A model generated the notes under the pieces. It had not been told where the DNA came from, did no database searches, and saw nothing but the letters and a program-made list of their open reading frames with translations. A stretch of 64,000 bases of DNA from an uncultured Eubacteriales bacterium (lineage in GTDB: Bacteria > Bacillota > Clostridia > Christensenellales > Aristaeellaceae), in the NCBI GenBank assembly GCA_900315315.1, contig OMYT01000005.1, positions 55,358-119,357 of the forward strand, read 5' to 3'. The position numbers were made by a program, and so were the translations under genes. This document shows, one piece after another, positions 34,202-43,776 of this stretch (positions within the stretch are counted from its first letter, which is position 1; every line of letters begins with the position of its first letter).

Positions 34202-35668
34202 ATGAAATTATGGGAACTGCTTGCGGAACTTCCGTACGTGGAAGAAACCCGCGGTGATATGAATATCGAGATTCGGGAAATCACATCCTCCAGTCGGGAC
34301 CGGACAGACGCGGGTCTCTTTTTCTGCATTGTCGGTGCAAGGTTCGATGCTCACGACTATGCGTGGGAGGCGGTAGAAAACGGCTGCGTTGCACTGATCG
34401 TGGAGCATTTTGTTCCGCTCGATGTACCGCAGGTGCTGGTCAGTAACGGGCGTGCCGCGATGGCAAGAATTGCAGATGCTTTTTACGGACATCCATCCAG
34501 ACAGATGCGTATGATCGGTATTACCGGAACGAAAGGAAAAACAACAACCACTTATCTGCTGCAAAGCATCTGTGAACGGGCAGGCCTGAAATGCGGTATT
34601 ATCGGTTCGACCGGTACGGTGGTGGAGGATCAGCATTTGGACAGCAAGCTGACAACACCTGATCCGATTGATTTACAGAAGATGCTGCGGATGATGGCAG
34701 ATGAAGGCGTCAAAGTGGTTTGCATGGAGGTTTCCGCACATGCGATCGACATGTGCAGACTGGATGGAATGAGCTTTGAGGTGGGCTGCTATACCAACCT
34801 GAGTCAGGACCATCTTGATTATTTCTATACCATGGATCGCTATTTTGAGACAAAGAAACAGTTTTTTACCAGCGGAATGGTGAAGAATGCCACCGTGAAT
34901 GCGGATGACGAGACAACAGAGAAACTGAAAGACGGTCTGACGATGCCTTTTATCACCTACGGGATCTGTGTGGATGCGGATGTGTTTGCGCGGGACATTG
35001 AGATCACGGAAGAAGGAGCACGCTTCAATATTCAGCTTCACGGGATGAACCAGATTGCCATCCAGATGCGTATGACAGGTATGTTCAATGTTTATAATGC
35101 GATGGCGGCAACGAGTTGTGCACTGATTATGGGTATTGCACCCGACAAGATCCGGGAAGGTCTGGAGAGCGTGACCAGGGTACCGGGACGCATTGAGGTG
35201 CTTCAGACAGGCACGCCCTATAAGGTCATTGTGGATTACAGCCATTCTCCGGATGCCCTGGAGAATATCCTGAAGACCGTTCGCCAGTTTACCCGGAACC
35301 GGGTGATCGCCGTGTTCGGATGCGGCGGGGACAGGGATAAAGGAAAACGTCCGATGATGGGCGAGATTGGCGGGAGACTGGCGGATCATTGTATCCTGAC
35401 ATCGGATAATCCCCGGACAGAGAATCCCATGGTCATCCTTGCTGCCATTGAAAAGGGAATCAAACCAACGGGAAAGAGTTATGAAGTGATTGAAAACCGG
35501 CGCGAAGCAATTCGAAAGGCCCTCAGAATTGCCGAGGACGGCGACGTGATTGTTCTGGCAGGCAAAGGACATGAGACCTATCAGGAAATCATGGGTATCA
35601 AGCGGCCGTTTGATGAAAAGGCGATTGTCAGCGATCTGCTGCTTGAAATGAAAAAAGAACGGGGATAA
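34202..35668 (+). CDS. murE: UDP-MurNAc-tripeptide synthetase MurE (meso-DAP type)
   Basis: Adds the third residue of the peptidoglycan stem peptide in the cytoplasm. 488 aa with three Mur-ligase domains: ATP loop GITGTKGKTTTTYLL, EVSAHAIDM, NLSQDHLDYF with the Lys-bearing centre, VIVDYSHSPDAL, and VFGCGGDRDKGKRP. D402-N-P-R405 is the motif associated with meso-diaminopimelate specificity, rather than the lysine type. SD GAGGGG. The stop is 7 bp from mraY. murF is not adjacent. Confidence 0.96.
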   Translation: MKLWELLAELPYVEETRGDMNIEIREITSSSRDRTDAGLFFCIVGARFDAHDYAWEAVENGCVALIVEHFVPLDVPQVLVSNGRAAMARIADAFYGHPSRQMRMIGITGTKGKTTTTYLLQSICERAGLKCGIIGSTGTVVEDQHLDSKLTTPDPIDLQKMLRMMADEGVKVVCMEVSAHAIDMCRLDGMSFEVGCYTNLSQDHLDYFYTMDRYFETKKQFFTSGMVKNATVNADDETTEKLKDGLTMPFITYGICVDADVFARDIEITEEGARFNIQLHGMNQIAIQMRMTGMFNVYNAMAATSCALIMGIAPDKIREGLESVTRVPGRIEVLQTGTPYKVIVDYSHSPDALENILKTVRQFTRNRVIAVFGCGGDRDKGKRPMMGEIGGRLADHCILTSDNPRTENPMVILAAIEKGIKPTGKSYEVIENRREAIRKALRIAEDGDVIVLAGKGHETYQEIMGIKRPFDEKAIVSDLLLEMKKERG

Positions 35669-35675
35669 GTAAGCA

Positions 35676-36686
35676 ATGTACTACAGAATGATCTGCGCGG
35701 CGCTGATCGCGCTGGCGATCGCGCTGCTTCTCGGACCGGGACTCATTCGATATCTGAAAAAATTGCATTTCGGGCAGACAATTTATGAACTCGGGCCGAG
35801 CCACCAGCAGAAACAGGGGACCCCTGTGATGGGCGGTCTGATGATCGCTGCCGGAATACTGGCAGCCAGCTTGATCTGTCATCCGATCCCCTGGTCAGGT
35901 GAATGGGATTTTATTCTTCCGCTGCTGGCTGTTTCCTTCCTCAGCATGGCCGTTGGCTTTGCCGATGACTATATCAAAGCGGTCAAAAAACGTCATGACG
36001 GACTGAAACCAATGCAGAAGATTGCCGGGCAGATTATTGTTTCTCTCGGATTCAGCCTGTATTGTTATTTTTCCCCGAAAGTCGGAAGCTGTATTCAGAT
36101 TCCGTTTACCGGACTGGAATGGGATCTGGGCGTTTTCTATATTCCCGTGATGACGCTGCTGGTCATTTTTATTGTGAACAGCAGTAATCTTCAGGACGGG
36201 CTGGACGGATTGCTAAGCACAGTCACAACTGTCAGCTCCGCATCCTGGGCAGTTATTTGTCTGATTCTGCTGGTTTCGGCACGGGCGGCAGACAGCGCTG
36301 ATACAACTACGGTAGGCGTATTCGCAATGAGCATGGTCGGCGCATGTATCGGCTTTCTCCGTTTCAACCGATATCCGGCAAAGACCTTTATGGGGGATAC
36401 AGGAAGTATGCTGCTGGGCGGAGGTACAGTTGCCATGGCGCTGCTTCTCCGCCAGCCGCTTCTGTTGCTGCTGAGCTTTTTTACCCCTATTATGAGCAGC
36501 GTGAGCGTAATCATGCAGCGTTATTATTTCAAACTGACGCATGGAAAGCGGATTTTCCTCATGAGTCCGATCCATCATCATTTTGAGAAAAAAGGATATT
36601 CCGAAACACAGATTGTCAGTATGTATGCCGGGATCACTATGATCCTGAGCCTGATCGCTATTGTTTCGGTCTGCGCTATGCAGTGA
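35676..36686 (+). CDS. mraY: Phospho-MurNAc-pentapeptide transferase
   Basis: Integral membrane enzyme that transfers phospho-MurNAc-pentapeptide to undecaprenyl phosphate, giving lipid I. 336 aa, about ten helices. Signatures: QKQGTPVMGGLM, the catalytic Asp pair region AVGFADDYIKAVKKRHDGLKP, NSSNLQDGLDGL, FMGDTGSMLLGG and HHHFEKKGYSE. Overlaps the possible GTG of murD. Confidence 0.96.
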   Translation: MYYRMICAALIALAIALLLGPGLIRYLKKLHFGQTIYELGPSHQQKQGTPVMGGLMIAAGILAASLICHPIPWSGEWDFILPLLAVSFLSMAVGFADDYIKAVKKRHDGLKPMQKIAGQIIVSLGFSLYCYFSPKVGSCIQIPFTGLEWDLGVFYIPVMTLLVIFIVNSSNLQDGLDGLLSTVTTVSSASWAVICLILLVSARAADSADTTTVGVFAMSMVGACIGFLRFNRYPAKTFMGDTGSMLLGGGTVAMALLLRQPLLLLLSFFTPIMSSVSVIMQRYYFKLTHGKRIFLMSPIHHHFEKKGYSETQIVSMYAGITMILSLIAIVSVCAMQ

Positions 36687-36703
36687 AGCAAGGGGGCACG
36701 GCT

Positions 36704-38062
36704 ATGAACTATGAAAAGAAGAAAGTACTGGTAGTCGGCATGGCACGGAGCGGGGTGGCCGCAGCTCAGCTTCTCCGCGCCAGCGGCGCAGTGGTAACGG
36801 TGAATGACTCCAAAACCGAAGAAGAACTGGGGCAGCAGCTCAGCCCGCTGGAAGGGCTTCAGCTTGAGAAGCATTTTGGCTGCAGTGCGATAGAATTACT
36901 GGACGGCAAAGACTGCCTGGTGATTTCTCCCGGGATTCCGAATACGGCTCCCTTTGTTGTGAAAGCCAGAGAGATGGGCATTTACGTGATCGGTGAACTG
37001 GAACTGGCAGCTCAGCTTTCTGCGGGGACACTGATTGCCGTAACCGGAACAAACGGCAAGACTACGACAGTATCGCTGCTTGGTGAGATCTTTGCCAACA
37101 CAGGCAAGGTTACCCATGTAGTGGGAAATATCGGATATCCTTTTTCTTTGGCGGCTCTGATCAGCCGAAAGGAGGATATTCTGGTATGCGAAGTGTCTTC
37201 GTTCCAGATGGAGACGGCTGATACTTTCCATCCGCATGTGGCGCTGCTGACCAATATTACGGAGGATCATCTGAACCGTCATGGGACCATGGAGGTCTAT
37301 ACGGAAATGAAGATGCGTATGTTCCGGAATCAGACGCCGCAGGATTACGCAGTATTCAATGCGGATGATCCGGCTCTGAAGGGTCTCAGCAAACAGGTTA
37401 AAAGTAAAGTGCTGGAATTCAGCCGCAAGAAGGAAGTGGCTGATGGAGCTTTTGTCCGAAACAATGAAATCTGGTTTGCCATGAACGGATATGAACGCCG
37501 CGTCTGCCGTACTGATGAAGTCTTTATACCCGGACCTCATAATTTGGAAAATGCACTTGGAGCTGTTTGCGTCGCTGCGGCAATGAATGTGCCTGCACCG
37601 GTCATTCGCCACAGCCTGAAAACATTCCGGGGAGTAGAACATCGCATTGAATCTGTCCGTGAACTTGACGGTATTGAATACATTAATGACAGCAAAGGTA
37701 CAAATCCTGACTCTACCATCAAAGCCGTCCAGACGATGAGCCAGCCGACTGTGATTATTCTTGGCGGTTATGACAAGCATGCTTCCTTTGATGCTCTTTC
37801 CCGTGAGATTGTAAACAGCCCGATGATCCGACAGGCGGTCCTGATCGGCGAAACTGCAGGACTGATCCGTCACAGTCTTGAAAGGGTGGGTTTCAGTGCA
37901 ATCGCAGAGGCCGGATCACTGAAAGAGGCCGTGGAAGTGTCTCGAAAGCTCGCCCGGAAGGGATGGTGCGTTCTGCTGAGTCCTGCATGCGCAAGCTTTG
38001 ATATGTTCAGGGACTATGAAGAACGCGGTCGGGTATTCAAAGAGATTGTTCAGGCATTATGA
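36704..38062 (+). CDS. murD: UDP-MurNAc-L-alanine:D-glutamate ligase
   Basis: Adds D-Glu to UDP-MurNAc-L-Ala. 452 aa Mur ligase: N-terminal VLVVGMARSGVAAAQLL, VISPGIP, ATP loop AVTGTNGKTTTVSLL, SSFQMETADTFHP, NITEDHLNRHGTME, and YINDSKGTNPDSTIKAV. Start ATG 36704, with AAGGGGG about 8 nt upstream; GTG 36683 overlapping mraY is the alternative. ftsW and murG, usual next genes, are missing. Confidence 0.96.
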   Translation: MNYEKKKVLVVGMARSGVAAAQLLRASGAVVTVNDSKTEEELGQQLSPLEGLQLEKHFGCSAIELLDGKDCLVISPGIPNTAPFVVKAREMGIYVIGELELAAQLSAGTLIAVTGTNGKTTTVSLLGEIFANTGKVTHVVGNIGYPFSLAALISRKEDILVCEVSSFQMETADTFHPHVALLTNITEDHLNRHGTMEVYTEMKMRMFRNQTPQDYAVFNADDPALKGLSKQVKSKVLEFSRKKEVADGAFVRNNEIWFAMNGYERRVCRTDEVFIPGPHNLENALGAVCVAAAMNVPAPVIRHSLKTFRGVEHRIESVRELDGIEYINDSKGTNPDSTIKAVQTMSQPTVIILGGYDKHASFDALSREIVNSPMIRQAVLIGETAGLIRHSLERVGFSAIAEAGSLKEAVEVSRKLARKGWCVLLSPACASFDMFRDYEERGRVFKEIVQAL

Positions 38063-38142
38063 GAGCTGGTTCTAAAAACAAACCGAAGTCTGATTTCGAC
38101 TGCTTGTAAAACCGGTTTTTCCGGAAAGGAGAAGGCTGATCA

Positions 38143-39165
38143 GTGGAAGGACCAAACGATGGCTATCGTCCCGAATCCTCCGGAAAAAGGGCCGGAGAAT
38201 CAAGCGGACAGGGCATACGCGACTGGCAGAAAAACACATGGTTCGGTCCGGCACCCCAGAACAGCAACCCCTTTGACGAACCGGAAGACGCACCTGAACT
38301 CAGGGAAAGCCGTTCCGAGAACGTCAATCAGCGAATGGGCGATTTCTGGCAGCCGCAGCATCTGACGGGTCAGAATGCTGTAAACGAGATCCGGGAAAAC
38401 AGCAGAAAGCGAAACCGCAACAGCGGAAATCAAAAAGAAAAACGAAGAAAACTATCGCCGGTATTTTGGATTGTTCCGGTTGTGCTGATTGCCATTCTGC
38501 TGATCCTTCGTTTTGCAGTTTTCACGGTCAGAGATATACAGGTAACAGGAAACAAGAATATCCCGGCAAGTGAAATCATCCGGATCAGCGGAGTACGGAA
38601 CGGCGATTCCATCCTGACCCTTGACGAAAAGACAGTGGGGCAGCGGATTGCTTCGGATTACCGGCTGCAATTCAAGTATATGATTCGGGAACTTCCACAG
38701 ACGGTTGTGCTGACTGTCCGTGAAAGAGAGGAATGCTGCTGGCTGACCTATTGCGGGATTACCTATGTGATGGATAAAAACCGCATGGTGATGCGGGAGG
38801 AAGAGGACCCGGGCTTTCAGCCGAAAGATCTCGTGGAGGTCAAAGGACTTGAGGTCCGTTCCAATACGATGGTTGGTCAGGAAATCGTGCTGGGAAATGA
38901 AAAGCAGCAGGAAATCCTGAGCAGCCTTTTCCTGCACATGAAAGTACTCGGATGCACCGGGGAGATTAAAGAAGCAGACATCAGCAATACGGAATCCATT
39001 CTGTTGGAGACGCGCGACGGCTATACTGTCAGCCTCGGCGATATGGAGGATCTTCATGCGAAACTTCGCAGTATGCTGCTGGTGCGTGATGAACTGCATA
39101 CGATGCAGAAAACCGGCGGGACTATCAATGTTTCCAAACCCGATACACCGATCTATGCGCCGTAA
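38143..39165 (+). CDS. ftsQ: Cell division protein FtsQ/DivIB
   Basis: Bitopic divisome protein. 340 aa: a long charged cytoplasmic N-terminus (1-104), one transmembrane helix (about 106-124, VFWIVPVVLIAILLILRFAVF), then a POTRA/FtsQ-type domain (VRDIQVTGNKNIPASEIIRISGVRNG) and the FtsQ beta domain with VREREECCWLTYCG. GTG start at 38143 with AGGAG 12 nt upstream, a long spacing. The N-terminal extension resembles Gram-positive DivIB. It sits 80 bp after murD. Confidence 0.88.
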   Translation: MEGPNDGYRPESSGKRAGESSGQGIRDWQKNTWFGPAPQNSNPFDEPEDAPELRESRSENVNQRMGDFWQPQHLTGQNAVNEIRENSRKRNRNSGNQKEKRRKLSPVFWIVPVVLIAILLILRFAVFTVRDIQVTGNKNIPASEIIRISGVRNGDSILTLDEKTVGQRIASDYRLQFKYMIRELPQTVVLTVREREECCWLTYCGITYVMDKNRMVMREEEDPGFQPKDLVEVKGLEVRSNTMVGQEIVLGNEKQQEILSSLFLHMKVLGCTGEIKEADISNTESILLETRDGYTVSLGDMEDLHAKLRSMLLVRDELHTMQKTGGTINVSKPDTPIYAP

Positions 39166-39203
39166 CCGGGAGATTATCCGATCGTACCCGGGATCCCCTT
39201 CAG
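39166..39203. repeat. Dispersed palindromic repeat, degenerate (copy 3)
   Basis: CCGGG (39166-39170) and CCCGG (39187-39191) pair around a loop containing TTATCCGATCG. GGATCCCCTTCAG follows, matching the family GGACCCCTTCGG tail. It lies directly after the ftsQ stop. Confidence 0.6.
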
Positions 39204-39277
39204 ACAAAAAAACAAATGGTTAATACAAAAAATGTAACAAAAACGGATGAAAAATGTAATAAAATGTGCGCAAACAC

Positions 39278-39306
39278 TTGCAATTGCAGGATAATCGGGC
39301 TATAAT
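39278..39306 (+). promoter_or_regulatory. Promoter of ftsA-ftsZ
   Basis: TTGCAA (39278-39283), 17-bp spacer, TATAAT (39301-39306). Upstream, AAAAATGTAAC/TAAAA occurs twice (about 39225 and 39250), a possible regulator site or AT-rich UP element. Downstream GGAACCGG occurs twice (about 39333 and 39356). Confidence 0.85.
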
Positions 39307-39386
39307 AATTTGCGGTATGCATTATATTGGAAGGAACCGGTAGGAAACCATAAACGGAACCGGAAAACAGGGGGCATGAGAAACCT

Positions 39387-40580
39387 ATGAAAACAACGGT
39401 TGCAGCCATTGATTTCGGGACCAGCAAAATTGTTACGCTCGTTGCCGAAAACAGCGGCAGTCAGCGCTGTGACATTACCGCTGCCGGCGTCACCAAGTAT
39501 GATGGTTATCTGGCAGAAGGGTGGAATAACCCCGGCATGCTGGATGAGGCAATCCGCCGTTCTATCGCGGATGCGGAAGAACAGTCCGGCAGCAAGATCA
39601 AGGAAATCAATGTCGGCGTCCCCGGAGCCTTCACACACGTTTATGCAACAAAGGTTACCATTCCGCTGAAAGGAACGGATCCGCGCGTCACCTCATCTGA
39701 TGTGAAAAACGCGTTCAGCAAGGCAGCTGAGAACCTGGCCAATGTCCCCGGTGTAGTCGTGCATTCCAGCCCTGCATGGTTTATGGTCGACAGCGGAAAA
39801 AAGACCCTGGAACCTGTTGGCATGAAAGGCCGGGAAATGACCGCATTCATCAGTTTCTGCGTAGGAAACCGCTTCTTTATTGATGATGTGACCAACCGGA
39901 TGGCGGATTTGGGAATCGTAGTCACCGGTTTCTATTCGACGTCTGCCGGCGAAGCAATGCTCTACCTGAACGAACAGGAACGCGATCATACTTCCGTGCT
40001 GATTGATATGGGATATCTGAATACGGAGATCATCGGCGTTGAGGGTGATGCGATTATCTATCACAAGGTGCTGGATGTCGGCGGCGGTGATATTGCAGTT
40101 GCCCTGGCGGAAGAACTGGACATTTCCCTGAGTGCCGCGGAAGATATTAAACGCAAATTCATATATGGGATTGAGACCTCCGGTGAGACCTATGAGGTTC
40201 CGGGTGCGGACGGACAGAAAGGCACCGCTTTTACCAGAGAACAGGTTAAACCGATCATTTGCCGCGAATTGGATGAGATCTGTGCGAAGATCAAAGAGTC
40301 TGTAGATGATGATTTCGGAGGCCTTGGAAGCTGGTCCAGCGTTTTCCTGACCGGCGGCGGATTGAGCTTTAACCGGGGAGGTAAGGAGTATCTTTCCGGG
40401 AGATTGGGAAGACCTGTGCAGGAAACGCCCCGCCGGACCACCAAACTGAACAGCCATTGTTTCTCCAGTGCCCTGGGTCTGATGGATCTGATCATCGACA
40501 CGATTGAGCAGCAACGTCAGCCCGCATCCGGAGCTGGAAACCGGATCAAGGATTTTTTCCGCAGCTTGTTGGGAGGTTAA
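39387..40580 (+). CDS. ftsA: Cell division protein FtsA
   Basis: Actin-like ATPase that tethers FtsZ to the membrane. 397 aa: phosphate-1 [14 protein letters not shown], phosphate-2 [14 protein letters not shown], connect region [15 protein letters not shown], adenosine motif [10 protein letters not shown], and a C-terminal amphipathic helix [11 protein letters not shown], the membrane-targeting sequence. Own strong promoter. It is followed 4 bp later by ftsZ. Confidence 0.95.
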   Translation: MKTTVAAIDFGTSKIVTLVAENSGSQRCDITAAGVTKYDGYLAEGWNNPGMLDEAIRRSIADAEEQSGSKIKEINVGVPGAFTHVYATKVTIPLKGTDPRVTSSDVKNAFSKAAENLANVPGVVVHSSPAWFMVDSGKKTLEPVGMKGREMTAFISFCVGNRFFIDDVTNRMADLGIVVTGFYSTSAGEAMLYLNEQERDHTSVLIDMGYLNTEIIGVEGDAIIYHKVLDVGGGDIAVALAEELDISLSAAEDIKRKFIYGIETSGETYEVPGADGQKGTAFTREQVKPIICRELDEICAKIKESVDDDFGGLGSWSSVFLTGGGLSFNRGGKEYLSGRLGRPVQETPRRTTKLNSHCFSSALGLMDLIIDTIEQQRQPASGAGNRIKDFFRSLLGG

Positions 40581-40584
40581 GAGC

Positions 40585-42033
40585 ATGATTGAATTCCAGA
40601 ACGAAGAACAGAACACCTTTGCATCGATCAAGGTTGTAGGTTGCGGCGGCGGCGGCAATAATGCCGTTAACAGGATGGTTGATGCCGGTCTGCGCGGGGT
40701 TGAATTCATCTCCGTAAACACGGACCGCCAGGCGCTTGGGCAGACCAATGCCCAGGTCAAGATCCAGATCGGAGAGAAACTGACGAAGGGCCTCGGCGCC
40801 GGGGCGATCCCTGAGGTGGGGCGGCGTGCCGCAGAAGAAAGCAGGGAAGAGATCGCTTCCGCACTGAAGGGAGCAGATCTTGTGTTCATTACGGCCGGGA
40901 TGGGCGGCGGTACCGGTACCGGTGCTGCGCCTGTGGTTGCGGAAATTGCGCGGGATCTGGGCACTCTGACGATCGCGGTTGTCACCAAGCCTTTCAATTT
41001 TGAGGGCAAACAACGGATGAAGAATGCTGAGGCCGGCATTGCCGAACTTAAACAACATGTGGATACCCTGGTCGTGATCCCGAATGACCGTCTGCTGCAG
41101 GTGGTGAACAAGGGCACAACGATGCTGGAAGCCTTCCGGATCGCGGATGATGTGCTGCGTCAGGGTATCCAGGGCATCAGTGATCTGATCGCCGTTCCGG
41201 CTATGATCAACCTGGACTTTGCGGACGTAAAGACCGTTATGGAATCGGGCGGTATGGCGCACATGGGTATCGGTATCGGCAGAGGAGAGAACAAACTTGT
41301 CGATGCCGCCAAGAACGCAATTTCCTCTCCGCTGCTTGAAACCAATATTGACGGTGCGCGCGCCGTGCTGATCAATGTGACCGGAGGCGAGGATATTTCG
41401 ATTGTGGATATCAATGAGGCCGCCAACCTGGTCATGGAAGCGGCAGATCCGGATGCCAATATCATCTTCGGTGCCGGGATTGATGAAACAATGGGCGATG
41501 AAGTACGGATCACCGTTATCGCGACCGGCTTCGAGAAGACGCCGTTCCCGAATAAGGAACCGGCAAGAAAACCCCGTGAGATTGAACATGAGCGTTTGTT
41601 CGGTTCCTTTGGTACCAGCTTTGCCAAGACGGAGAACCAGACCTCACAGAGTGCATTTGACGCGCCGGCTCCCGCCGCAAACAGTCCTTTCTCCACCGGC
41701 AATACCGGCGAAGTACCGACTTTCATGAGCAGCAGCCGTCCCAGTATGGGTGTTCCCGGTATGGTGAACACCGGATCTTTCCAGACCGGTTTCAGCTACC
41801 AGCAGACAGCCCCGCAGCAGCCGGTGCAGTCTACCCGTCCTTTCCAGGCGCAGCCTGATATGGGCCAGGGCAATCCGACTTTCGGCGCGGCACAACCCCA
41901 GAATTACCAGCCGCTGTTTAACAGCAACGGACAGGTGACGGGACAGACCGGCAGTTTCCAGCCGATTCCCCAGAATCAGACGATGGAAACCGACAATCAT
42001 GGGGTTCCCGGATTCCTTAAGAGGAAAAAGTAA
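40585..42033 (+). CDS. ftsZ: Cell division protein FtsZ
   Basis: Tubulin-like GTPase forming the Z-ring. 482 aa, longer than the usual 380-420. [18 protein letters not shown], the tubulin signature [16 protein letters not shown], and [11 protein letters not shown] (T7 loop) are intact. After about 325 comes a long disordered Gln/Pro/Asn/Ser-rich linker, ending in the conserved C-terminal peptide VPGFLKRKK that binds FtsA. ATG 40585 with GGGAGG 8 nt upstream; the longer open frame from 40504 lies in ftsA. Confidence 0.97.
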   Translation: MIEFQNEEQNTFASIKVVGCGGGGNNAVNRMVDAGLRGVEFISVNTDRQALGQTNAQVKIQIGEKLTKGLGAGAIPEVGRRAAEESREEIASALKGADLVFITAGMGGGTGTGAAPVVAEIARDLGTLTIAVVTKPFNFEGKQRMKNAEAGIAELKQHVDTLVVIPNDRLLQVVNKGTTMLEAFRIADDVLRQGIQGISDLIAVPAMINLDFADVKTVMESGGMAHMGIGIGRGENKLVDAAKNAISSPLLETNIDGARAVLINVTGGEDISIVDINEAANLVMEAADPDANIIFGAGIDETMGDEVRITVIATGFEKTPFPNKEPARKPREIEHERLFGSFGTSFAKTENQTSQSAFDAPAPAANSPFSTGNTGEVPTFMSSSRPSMGVPGMVNTGSFQTGFSYQQTAPQQPVQSTRPFQAQPDMGQGNPTFGAAQPQNYQPLFNSNGQVTGQTGSFQPIPQNQTMETDNHGVPGFLKRKK

Positions 42034-42047
42034 TTTGTTTTCTGTAC

Positions 42048-42077
42048 AGCGGGCTTTTGCCCGCTTTCTTTTTTTAT
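42048..42077 (+). terminator. Terminator of the dcw cluster
   Basis: AGCGGGC (42048-42054), TTTT loop, GCCCGCT (42059-42065), then a T-rich tract. Confidence 0.9.
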
Positions 42078-42096
42078 GCGAAAGGAAAAAGAAGAC

Positions 42097-42125
42097 TGGT
42101 CAAAGCAGCCGGAACAAGGTATAAT
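42097..42125 (+). promoter_or_regulatory. Promoter of the solute-binding protein gene
   Basis: TGGTCA (42097-42102), 17-bp spacer, TATAAT (42120-42125). The roughly 120-nt leader contains a TCGCGTC/GACGCGA hairpin (42181-42198) and repeat copy 4. Confidence 0.7.
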
Positions 42126-42198
42126 AATTTAATTAATACCGGGTTTCGTTTGAAGCGGGTATTTCAACAAAAGAAGGGTTTCGCGTCTGCGGACGCGA

Positions 42199-42229
42199 CC
42201 GGGGATTTCCGATCGTCCCGGACCTTCGG
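42199..42229. repeat. Dispersed palindromic repeat (copy 4)
   Basis: CCGGGGA, loop TTTCCGATCG, TCCCGG, then ACCTTCGG. The loop is identical to the tandem copies at 54353. It sits in the leader of the solute-binding protein gene, right before its SD. Confidence 0.8.
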
Positions 42230-42251
42230 GCAATTAAGGAGAGAAGCCTTC

Positions 42252-43748
42252 ATGCGTAAATGGATCGCGATACTTCTGGCAATGATGATGCTGTTTTCAG
42301 CAGCCGCGGCGGAGACAACACAGAAAGCGCCGGATTACACCATGGAGGGATATGACGGGGAGTTTTCCGGCAGGAACTGGGAAACAAATCTTTTTTTCAG
42401 CAGGATGCAGGAACTGACCGGGATCAGTTTTCAGTTTTCCCAGCATACAGATCAGGAAAAATGGACTGAGCGGAAGAGGGAGATGCTGCAGGGTGAAAAC
42501 CTGCCGGATGTTCTGTTCAAAGCTGAACTGACCGGCGCCGAGACGCGGGACCTGTATGAAGCCGGACGAATCATTGATCTGGCTCCTTATCTGGAAAAAT
42601 ATGCTCCGGATCTGTGGAAACTGCTGGAAAAAAACCCGGAATGGAAAAAAGCCATTACATTGCCGGACGGATCCATCCCGGCCCTTCCGGCGTTCAATGA
42701 TCTGCAGAATAATGACGCGATGTGGATCAATGCCTCCTGGCTGAAAAAACTCAGCCTGGAAATGCCGAAGACTGCCGAGGAAATGACCGAAGTACTGCGC
42801 GCATTCAAGGAAAAGGATCCCAACGGGAATTATCAGACGGACGAGGTTCCGCTGACCTTTATCGGTATGTGGGAACTCCGTTTTCTGGGGCACGCTTTCG
42901 GGATCATTGACAATGACTATTATGTTACCGCAAAGGACGGAATCGTCACTTCCTCACTGACATCAGAGGAAAACAGGGCGTTTCTTACCTGGCTGCACAC
43001 ACTCTGGGACGAAGGCCTGCTCGACAAAAACGGCTTCAGTACCACGGACAGCATCCGCCAGATCACGGACGACAAGAAGGCAATCCCTTATGGCATTATG
43101 CTCTCCAGTTCACCGCTGACCGTTGTGCCGGTGGCGGCCCTCGGACAGTATTCGCTGCTGGAGCCGATGGCATGGAACGGGAAGCAGGTTTACAGGGATC
43201 TGCTCGGCGATATGATCCGCGGGACATTTGCCATCACATCCGCCTGTCGTGAACCGGAAAAACTGGTTTCCTGGGTTAATCTGCTCTACACGAAGGAGAT
43301 CAGTCGTCTGGCCCATTACGGGAAAGAAGGAGAAGACTATATTCTCGGCGAAGGCGGATACTGGGAATGGAATGCCGACACACAGACCGCCGGCGAGGTA
43401 ATCCTGCCGGAGAATACGATCAGCGAGGGAGGTACAGCTCCCGGACTGACGGATGCCGAGTTCCAGTTGCACTACGCGGATGAGGCAACCCGAAAGAATA
43501 TAGAGCAGCTTTCTGCTCTAAGAGCATACTGTATCAGTCCTTTTCCTCATGTTAACCTGACGTCCGAGGACGAGAAAAGAATCGCGGAGATCCAGAAAGA
43601 CTTATCCGGATACGCGGAAAAGGCAATGGCCTGTTTTGTGACAGGGGATACGGAACTGACAGATGAAAACTGGGCAGAGTTCTGCCGTACGGTCGAAGAG
43701 AAAGGACTGCCGGAGATGATAGCAATCTGGCAGAAATATATCGATTGA
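42252..43748 (+). CDS. Extracellular solute-binding protein (family 1)
   Basis: 498 aa. Signal peptide 1-20 (MRKWIAILLAMMMLFSAAAA, cleavage at AAA-E), without a lipobox. The mature part looks like a large family-1 ABC sugar-binding protein: LPDVLFKAELTGAETRDLYEAGRIIDLAPYLEKYAPD, then LPALPAFNDLQNNDAMWINASWLKKL, and EVLRAFKEKDPNGNYQTDEVPL, segments typical of LipO-like lipoproteins. No permease or ATPase neighbours; galK follows, so a sugar or oligosaccharide ligand is plausible but only by context. Start ATG 42252 (SD GGAGAG), at the signal peptide. Confidence 0.8.
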   Translation: MRKWIAILLAMMMLFSAAAAETTQKAPDYTMEGYDGEFSGRNWETNLFFSRMQELTGISFQFSQHTDQEKWTERKREMLQGENLPDVLFKAELTGAETRDLYEAGRIIDLAPYLEKYAPDLWKLLEKNPEWKKAITLPDGSIPALPAFNDLQNNDAMWINASWLKKLSLEMPKTAEEMTEVLRAFKEKDPNGNYQTDEVPLTFIGMWELRFLGHAFGIIDNDYYVTAKDGIVTSSLTSEENRAFLTWLHTLWDEGLLDKNGFSTTDSIRQITDDKKAIPYGIMLSSSPLTVVPVAALGQYSLLEPMAWNGKQVYRDLLGDMIRGTFAITSACREPEKLVSWVNLLYTKEISRLAHYGKEGEDYILGEGGYWEWNADTQTAGEVILPENTISEGGTAPGLTDAEFQLHYADEATRKNIEQLSALRAYCISPFPHVNLTSEDEKRIAEIQKDLSGYAEKAMACFVTGDTELTDENWAEFCRTVEEKGLPEMIAIWQKYID

Positions 43749-43776
43749 CAATCCTGAGATCGGAGGAGAAAACGGT

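Noticed and set aside
40504-40584. Longer FtsZ N-terminus
   Set aside because: The extra frame overlaps ftsA and has no SD; GGGAGG before ATG 40585 gives the family N-terminus.
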